Origin: a virus
DNA length: 23,349 bases
Reading direction: 5' to 3' (one strand)
IMG/VR virus record: IMGVR_UViG_3300010392_005399
Coordinates: 1-23,349 of that record
Part shown: piece after piece, positions 18,549-23,349 of the stretch
Position numbering within the stretch: position 1 is the first letter of the stretch
Layout of the letters: each line of letters begins with the position of its first letter
The notes under the pieces: generated by a model
What the model was told of the DNA's origin: nothing
Seen by the model: only the letters and a program-made list of their open reading frames with translations
Database searches by the model: none
Translations under genes and position numbers: made by a program

Positions 18549-19802
18549 ATGGGAATTTTAGGTTGGCTGCGAGGCCCACGGGCGGCTGTCCAATCTGCGG
18601 GCGGCGGTGACGTAATCACCACGTCTGATGAGTTGGCGACGGCTATTCGCGCGGCGTCTATGGGGTCAGCGTCTGGCATGGTTGTCACGCCTGACACGGC
18701 GATGCGGGTTGCGGCGGTTTATGCGTGTGTCAGGCTTATTTCTGGTGCGGTGGCAAACCTTCCTTTGCACGTAAAGCGCCGTGTGGATGCGGTAACGCGG
18801 GAAGACCTATCGAGCAGCGAAATTTGGTCTGTCCTGCGCCGGAAGCCGAACGGCTGGCAAACGCCGTCGCAGTTCAAGCGGATGATGCAGGCGCACATTC
18901 TGCTTCGCGGTAATGCTTATGCGCAGATTGTCCGGTCGCGCGGTAAGGTTTTGGCTTTGAACCCGCTGAATCCAGACCGGATGGAGGTCACGCAAACCGA
19001 CGCGCTGGAACTGGCCTACGAATACACGCGGCGCGACGGTCGGAAGGTCAAGATGCAGGCGAATGAGGTCATGCACCTTGTTGGGCTGACACTGGATGGC
19101 GTGACGGGCGTTTCTGCGATTACCTACGCCCGTGAGACCATTGGCCTAAGTCTTGCCCAAGAACACCACGGCGCGACAACGTTCAAAAATGGGGCGCGTC
19201 CAAGTTCTGTTCTAAGCCACCCCGGCAAGTTAGGCCCCGAAGGAATGGAAAACTTGCGGGCAAGCCTGAATGCTTACCGCTCTGGTGGGGAAAAAGAAGG
19301 TCAGGCGCTTATCCTTGAGGAAGGAATGAGCGTCGATCAAATGTCGATGACGGCAGAAGACGCGCAATGGATTGAAGGCCGCGAGTTTTCGCGGACTGAC
19401 ATTGCGATGTTCTTTGGCGTTCCGCCGCACATGATCGGGGACACCAAGAAAAGCACAAGCTGGGGTAGCGGGATTGAACAGCAATCCATCGGATTTGTGA
19501 CCTACACGCTGGAAGACCACCTGACGACTTGGGAAGAGACGATCAACCGCGACCTTATCGCAGAAGAAGACGTTTACGCCCGCTTTAACCGTCGCGCCCT
19601 TGTTCGCGGCGACATCAAAACCCGTTGGGAAGCTTATGTGAAGGCGATGCAGTGGGGTGTCTACAGCCCCGATGATGTTCGCGCCTTGGAAGACGAGAAC
19701 CCGCGCCCAGATGGCGGCGGCGGCGTTTACTACGACCCACCGAACACGGCGGGCGGGCAGGAAGGAGAGGCCGATGAGCCTGAAGACACTCCCCAAGATT
19801 AA
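18549..19802 (+). CDS. Phage portal protein, HK97 family
   Basis: The 417-residue protein forms the ring at the capsid vertex through which DNA enters. Family blocks include AVYACVRLISGAVANLPLHV near 57-76, the LRGNAYAQIVRSRGKVLALN block, and FGVPPHMIGDTKKSTSWGSG with the following EQQSIGFVTYTLEDHLTTWE. Start ATG 18549 follows GAAGGGG. Its end overlaps the start of the protease by 29 bases, a common feature. The acidic, Pro/Gly-rich C-terminus is as expected. Confidence 0.95.
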   Translation: MGILGWLRGPRAAVQSAGGGDVITTSDELATAIRAASMGSASGMVVTPDTAMRVAAVYACVRLISGAVANLPLHVKRRVDAVTREDLSSSEIWSVLRRKPNGWQTPSQFKRMMQAHILLRGNAYAQIVRSRGKVLALNPLNPDRMEVTQTDALELAYEYTRRDGRKVKMQANEVMHLVGLTLDGVTGVSAITYARETIGLSLAQEHHGATTFKNGARPSSVLSHPGKLGPEGMENLRASLNAYRSGGEKEGQALILEEGMSVDQMSMTAEDAQWIEGREFSRTDIAMFFGVPPHMIGDTKKSTSWGSGIEQQSIGFVTYTLEDHLTTWEETINRDLIAEEDVYARFNRRALVRGDIKTRWEAYVKAMQWGVYSPDDVRALEDENPRPDGGGGVYYDPPNTAGGQEGEADEPEDTPQD

Positions 19803-20607
19803 GGGCCTACAGGAGCCGCAGGGTTATTCGTGGGACGTTCCGTCTGACGCTTTGGCGCGGTGGTCTGAGACGGTCGCGGCTGCACCCGAAAGAGCCAACA
19901 CGATCACGATTTACGACGCCATTGGCGAAGATCCTTGGGATGGGTCTGGCTTTACAGCAAAGCGGATGAATGCGGCGCTGCGGTCCATTGGCCCGAAAGA
20001 TGTAACGGTGATGATCAACAGCCCCGGCGGATCGGTCTTCGAGGGCTTCGCGATTTACAACGAATTGGCCGCACACCCCGCAAAAGTAACGGTCGAGGTC
20101 ATGGGTATTGCGGCAAGTGCGGCGGCATACATCACGATGGCCGGGGATGAGGTCAAGATGGGCCTAGGGACGTTCATCATGGTCCACAACGCCTGGGGTG
20201 GCGTGATCGGAAATCGCAACGATTTGGCGGAAGCAATCACGGTCTTGGAGCGGATCGACAATGCGCAAATCGACATTTTCGAGGCGCGAACCGGGTTGAA
20301 GCGCGAAGAAATAGAAGCCCTGATGAATGCCGAAACCTTCCTGACGGCCCGTGATGCAGTTGAAAAGGGTTTCGCTGACGATGTGTTCAACGTGCCGGAT
20401 GCGGAGCCGATGGCCAAGGCCCGCCCCGACATTGCGGCTAAAAACAAACTGGATGCGCTACTTGCGCAATCTGGCGTCCCGCGCTCTGAGCGCCGCCGGA
20501 TGCTCAAGGAAGCGACGGGGGGCAAGCAGGACGCTGCCCCAACGGCTAAGCATGACGCTGGCCTTCATGAAGCCCTGAGCGGGCTTATCGCAACTCTGCG
20601 TACATAG
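19774..20607 (+). CDS. Head maturation protease, ClpP-like (HK97 family)
   Basis: This 277-residue serine protease cleaves the scaffold part of the capsid protein during assembly. It has the ClpP/S49-like signatures INSPGGSVFEGFAIYNEL (81-98), the catalytic Ser in GIAASAAAYITMAG (S115) and the His in FIMVHNAWGG (H138), then an Asp-containing helix ERIDNAQIDIFEARTG. A variable charged tail ends the protein. The ATG at 19774 follows GAAGGAGAGG; a longer frame would lie within the portal gene. Sits between portal and capsid as usual. Confidence 0.93.
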   Translation: MSLKTLPKIKGLQEPQGYSWDVPSDALARWSETVAAAPERANTITIYDAIGEDPWDGSGFTAKRMNAALRSIGPKDVTVMINSPGGSVFEGFAIYNELAAHPAKVTVEVMGIAASAAAYITMAGDEVKMGLGTFIMVHNAWGGVIGNRNDLAEAITVLERIDNAQIDIFEARTGLKREEIEALMNAETFLTARDAVEKGFADDVFNVPDAEPMAKARPDIAAKNKLDALLAQSGVPRSERRRMLKEATGGKQDAAPTAKHDAGLHEALSGLIATLRT

Positions 20608-20616
20608 GAGGTCACA

Positions 20617-21894
20617 ATGACCCACGTAGACCACGCCCGCTTTCGCGGGCTTTCTGGCGTTCGCGCCGACGCTTCCGATCCGAAGGCGCTGATCGGTGAA
20701 CTCAACAAGGCTTGGGAAGCGTTCAAAGCCGACCACACCAAGGAAATCTCGGACATCAAGGCCGGACTGGCTGATGTTGTGCAGACCGAAAAGGTTGACC
20801 GTATCAACGCGGACATTACCGAACTCGGCAAGCAACTGGACGAGGCGAACAAGGCCATTTCCGCGCTGAAAGTCGGCGGTTCCGGCGGTGACAATGACCC
20901 GGCGGTTTCGGATCATGCTGCGGCTTTCAATGCATGGTTCCGCAAGGGTGATCGCGCGATTGACGCTGACCTTCGCGACCTTGAAGTGAAAGCGGCTCTG
21001 ACCACGGACAAAGACGATGACGGCGGCTATCTGGTCCCCGAAGAAATGTCCAACACCATCGACCGCGTTGTCGGCACGGTTTCGATTATGCGCGAAATGG
21101 CCACGGTCATGCAGATCGGCACCGACACCTACAAGAAGCTGGTGAACCAAGGCGGCACCGGATCGGGCTGGGTTGGGGAACGCGAGGAGCGCCCCGAAAC
21201 CGCAACGCCGACGCTGCGCGAACTCGTTTTCAACGCTCAAGAGTTGTACGCCAACCCGGCGACGACGCAGCGCGCGCTTGATGATGCGCGTTTGGACATC
21301 GCTTCTTGGCTGGCAAACGAGGTTTCGATTGAGTTTGCGGAGCAAGAGGGTGCGGCCTTCGTTTCGGGTGACGGCGTGAACAAGCCGCGCGGCATCCTTG
21401 GTTACGATACCGTGGCCAATGCTTCGTACACTTGGGGCAAGGTTGGCTTCGCCAAGACTGGTGTTGCCGCTGCGCTGACGGACGGTTCGAACAACGGTTC
21501 GGATGCGATGATCAGCCTGTACTATGCGCTGAAACAGCAGTACCGGAACGGCGCTTCTTTCCTGATGTCCGACGCGACGATGGAAACCGTGCGGAAGTTC
21601 AAGGATGGTGACGGCACTTACCTGTGGTCCCCGGCGACCGCTGGTGGTGAGGTTCCGACCTTCCTTGGCAAGCCTGTTCGAACCGACGACAATATGGACG
21701 CAGTTGCGGCCAACGCTTTCCCGATTGCGTTCGGCAACTTCCAGCGGGCGTATCTGATTGTTGACCGCTTCGGCACCCGCGTTCTGCGCGACCCGTTCAC
21801 CAACAAGCCCTACGTGCACTTCTACACGACCAAGCGCGTAGGTGGCGGAATCCAGAACTTTGAAGCCCTGAAGCTACTCAAGGTTGCAAGCTAA
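20617..21894 (+). CDS. Major capsid protein, HK97 fold
   Basis: A 425-residue HK97-type capsid precursor. The first 125 or so residues are a charged, coiled-coil delta scaffold (FKADHTKEISDIKAGLADVV, then TELGKQLDEANKAISALK), removed by the protease. The mature part begins near VKAALTTDKDDDGGYLVPEE and includes the E-loop, the P-domain with VSIEFAEQEGAAFVSGDGVN and the KPRGILGYDTVA block, and a typical C-terminus (TKRVGGGIQNFEALKLLKVA). Strong GGAGG precedes the ATG. Order after portal and protease is canonical. Confidence 0.95.
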   Translation: MTHVDHARFRGLSGVRADASDPKALIGELNKAWEAFKADHTKEISDIKAGLADVVQTEKVDRINADITELGKQLDEANKAISALKVGGSGGDNDPAVSDHAAAFNAWFRKGDRAIDADLRDLEVKAALTTDKDDDGGYLVPEEMSNTIDRVVGTVSIMREMATVMQIGTDTYKKLVNQGGTGSGWVGEREERPETATPTLRELVFNAQELYANPATTQRALDDARLDIASWLANEVSIEFAEQEGAAFVSGDGVNKPRGILGYDTVANASYTWGKVGFAKTGVAAALTDGSNNGSDAMISLYYALKQQYRNGASFLMSDATMETVRKFKDGDGTYLWSPATAGGEVPTFLGKPVRTDDNMDAVAANAFPIAFGNFQRAYLIVDRFGTRVLRDPFTNKPYVHFYTTKRVGGGIQNFEALKLLKVAS

Positions 21895-21897
21895 TCC

Positions 21898-21922
21898 GGT
21901 GGGGCGGTGAAAGCCGCCCACC
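21898..21922 (+). other. Stem-loop between capsid and next gene
   Basis: GGTGGGGCGG and CCGCCCACC pair over nine bases with one bulged G around a TGAAAG loop, directly after the capsid stop. No U-run follows, so this is not a clear intrinsic terminator. It may stabilise the capsid message and lower transcription of what follows. Confidence 0.55.
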
Positions 21923-21946
21923 ATCACCTTATGAAAGGATGATCCG

Positions 21947-22333
21947 ATGAAGGACATTTATTCTGATCTGGGCATTGTCCAAGACATGGCCCCGGCGGTT
22001 CAATCCGCCACTGTGACTGGCTCTGCAATCGACCTGCAAGGCTTCAATTCGGCGCTTGTCGTGATTAACACGGGCGCGATTGTCAGTTCTGGTGACTTCA
22101 CCACGAAACTGCAAGAAAGCGACACGACGACCTCGGGCGATTTCACGGATGTTGCCGCTGCGGACCTGATCGGTTCGTTCCCGGCAAGTCTTGAAGCCGC
22201 CAGCGCGTACAAGGTTGGCTATCGCGGCACCAAGCGCTATCTACGCACGGTTACGACCAAGAACAGCGGCACTTCGATTGCTGCGGGTATCGTGGTCATC
22301 AAAGGCCACGCGGACGACGCTCCGGTCGCTTAA
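21947..22333 (+). CDS. Conserved small structural protein, 128 aa
   Basis: This matches a common small protein between capsid and head-tail connector genes. Its signature segments are APAVQSATVTGSAIDLQGFN, SALVVINTGAIVSSGDFTTK, LQESDTTTSGDFTDVAAADL and VGYRGTKRYLRTVTTKNSGT. The repeated beta strands suggest a small sandwich or barrel, perhaps a capsid-decoration or connector-associated protein. The role is unproven; position argues for a virion component. An AAAGGATGATCCG stretch gives the ribosome site at good spacing. Confidence 0.75.
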   Translation: MKDIYSDLGIVQDMAPAVQSATVTGSAIDLQGFNSALVVINTGAIVSSGDFTTKLQESDTTTSGDFTDVAAADLIGSFPASLEAASAYKVGYRGTKRYLRTVTTKNSGTSIAAGIVVIKGHADDAPVA

Positions 22334-22334
22334 C

Positions 22335-22910
22335 ATGATGCATCGCCCTGTTCTTTCAGTCGCGCCTGCTGCGGAACCGATCACCCTAGCCGAAGCCAAG
22401 GCCCATCTGCGCGTTGATCACGACGACGAAGACACCTTGATCGCGGCTCTGGTTTCGGCGTCTGTGGCGCATCTGGACGGCTGGACGGGCATTCTAGGGC
22501 GGTGCGTCATTACGCAAACATGGGTTCAGGCGTTCGATGCTTTTTCGTATCGCCTGCGCCTGCCTTTTCCTGACGTTTCCGAAGTCGTCGTGACCTACAC
22601 GGACGACGATGACCAAGAGCAAACGGTAAGTGCAACGGACTACACGCTGCTGGAAGACTATTTCGGATCGTATGTCGAGTTTGACAGCGGCTTTTCCCGC
22701 CCTTCTGTGGGGCCTGACAGCGCGGGTGTGGTTGTCACGCTAACAGCGGGCTACGGCGATGCTGATGCGGTTCCTGCGGCCCTGAAAGCGGCCATGTTGC
22801 TGCACATCGGGACGCTTTACGAATACCGCGAAACGCTTGCGCCAGGTGATGTGAGAACGTCACTGGCATACGAGGCGCTGATTGCGCCATATCGCCGGGT
22901 GGGTGTCTGA
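22335..22910 (+). CDS. Head-tail connector protein (HK97 gp6-like)
   Basis: The 191-residue protein fits the gp6/phiE125 gp8 connector family: ITLAEAKAHLRVDHDDEDTL, then IAALVSASVAHLDGWTGILG, RCVITQTWVQAFDAF and, late, VVVTLTAGYGDADAVPAALK with AMLLHIGTLYEYRET. Gp6-type proteins form the ring under the portal. Two ATG codons (22335, 22338) are close and either could start it; the ribosome site is weak. Ends with a TGATG overlap with the next gene. Confidence 0.88.
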   Translation: MMHRPVLSVAPAAEPITLAEAKAHLRVDHDDEDTLIAALVSASVAHLDGWTGILGRCVITQTWVQAFDAFSYRLRLPFPDVSEVVVTYTDDDDQEQTVSATDYTLLEDYFGSYVEFDSGFSRPSVGPDSAGVVVTLTAGYGDADAVPAALKAAMLLHIGTLYEYRETLAPGDVRTSLAYEALIAPYRRVGV

Positions 22911-23287
22911 TGACATCCGGCAAATTCCGCGAAAAGATCACGTTCCAACGGCGCGGCTCTGACGGTCAAACCACGCCAAGCGACGCGACAGATGAGTTCG
23001 GCAACCCCATTGACGACTACGGCAATTCCGAGGGCGAGTTTGAAGACTTCCTGACGGTCTGGGGTGATGTAATGGAGCGCCTTGGTGGCGAGAAGGTCCG
23101 CGCGGGGCTGGTGCAGTCTGAGCAGCTTGCGACGATCCGGGTGCGGCGTTCTACGGCGACCTTGGGCATCACCGAAGCCGACCGGATTATCGCGCGCGGC
23201 CAGCCGTGGAACATTCGCAGCATTGCGGAAGTCGGGAATGCCAAGAGAACGCTGGATTTCCTGTGTGAAGGCGGGGTTGCGACGTGA
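22910..23287 (+). CDS. Head closure / head-tail adaptor protein
   Basis: A 125-residue protein of the SPP1 gp16 / phage head-tail joining type: KFREKITFQRRGSDGQTTPS, then LTVWGDVMERLGGEKVRAGL, QSEQLATIRVRRSTATLGIT and DRIIARGQPWNIRSIAEVGN. The order 'I-T-F-Q-R', 'W-x-x-V', 'I-R-x-R' and 'N-I-R-S' is the family pattern. It should close the portal channel after packaging. TGATG overlap before and GTGA overlap after. Confidence 0.88.
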   Translation: MTSGKFREKITFQRRGSDGQTTPSDATDEFGNPIDDYGNSEGEFEDFLTVWGDVMERLGGEKVRAGLVQSEQLATIRVRRSTATLGITEADRIIARGQPWNIRSIAEVGNAKRTLDFLCEGGVAT

Positions 23288-23349
23288 AGAAAACTGGCTT
23301 CGACAAGACCCGCAACATGCTGAACAAGATAACGCCGGAAATCGAGGCG
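23284..23349 (+). CDS. Start of an HK97-gp10-like tail completion protein, cut by window end
   Basis: Twenty-two codons from a GTG at 23284, which overlaps the upstream stop (GTGA): VKKTGFDKTRNMLNKITPEI, opening like HK97 gp10-family proteins with a short basic segment then a helix. In this phage order the tail completion protein follows the head closure protein. The remainder lies beyond the window, so identity is tentative. Confidence 0.55.
   Translation, partial: MKKTGFDKTRNMLNKITPEIEA

Noticed and set aside
20458-21819. 453-codon minus-strand frame under the capsid gene
   Set aside because: It is an antisense shadow caused by codon bias in the GC-rich capsid gene; the plus strand encodes a recognisable HK97 capsid protein.
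1-23349. tRNA genes, insertion sequences, toxin-antitoxin pair or retron
   Set aside because: I saw no cloverleaf-like segment, transposase motif, terminal inverted repeats or reverse transcriptase motif in the window.

Overview
The window is about 23 kb of a temperate tailed phage or prophage of the HK97 (siphovirus-like) morphotype. The host is most likely an alphaproteobacterium, probably a Rhodobacterales relative. That rests on the GC-rich, tightly overlapped genes (nearly all joined by ATGA, TGATG or TAATG), a stand-alone DnaA-domain-IV-like protein, GcrA-like and OmpR/CtrA-like small DNA-binding proteins, a Gp157-Bet-NinB recombination set and the style of the Cro-like protein. Host assignment is inference. 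No integrase, lysis or tail genes are present; they should lie outside both ends.

Layout. (1) 1-5880, minus strand: a long early-left operon of about 19 small genes. It runs from an AlpA-type regulator next to the promoter to a second AlpA/excisionase-like gene at the left edge. Most are accessory proteins of unknown function: membrane mini-proteins, a zinc-binding candidate and a DUF262-type protein split by an in-frame TGA. (2) 5881-6642: the immunity region. A short single-domain XRE repressor is encoded leftward. A strong leftward promoter, a rightward promoter and a repressor promoter share three copies of a GCTAAAT-A-ATTTAGC-type palindrome, which I read as the operators. (3) 6643-15666, plus strand: the early-right operon with a Cro-like protein, small proteins, DNA-binding regulators, DnaB helicase, a lambda-O-like initiator carrying iteron-like repeats inside its gene, Gp157, the Bet annealase, NinB, a DUF968-like nuclease interrupted by TAG, a DnaA-domain-IV-like protein, a Lar-like zinc protein and a basic protein in the position of lambda Q. 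(4) 15663-16100: a consensus-like -35 and -10 pair followed at once by an intrinsic terminator (lambda pR'-tR'-like), then a minus-strand secreted protein that looks like a moron. (5) 16106-23349, plus strand: the head module in canonical order: HNH endonuclease, small and large terminase, portal, ClpP-like protease, HK97 capsid, a small structural protein, head-tail connector, head closure protein and the start of an HK97-gp10-like gene.

The parts fit a lambda-like programme. The repressor holds the left and right promoters off. On induction the right operon replicates DNA (initiator plus DnaB) and recombines it (Bet, NinB). A late switch near 15.66 kb may then release the packaging and head genes. 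The two clean in-frame nonsense codons (TGA near 3160, TAG at 13048) in otherwise intact reading frames suggest early prophage decay, or less likely readthrough.
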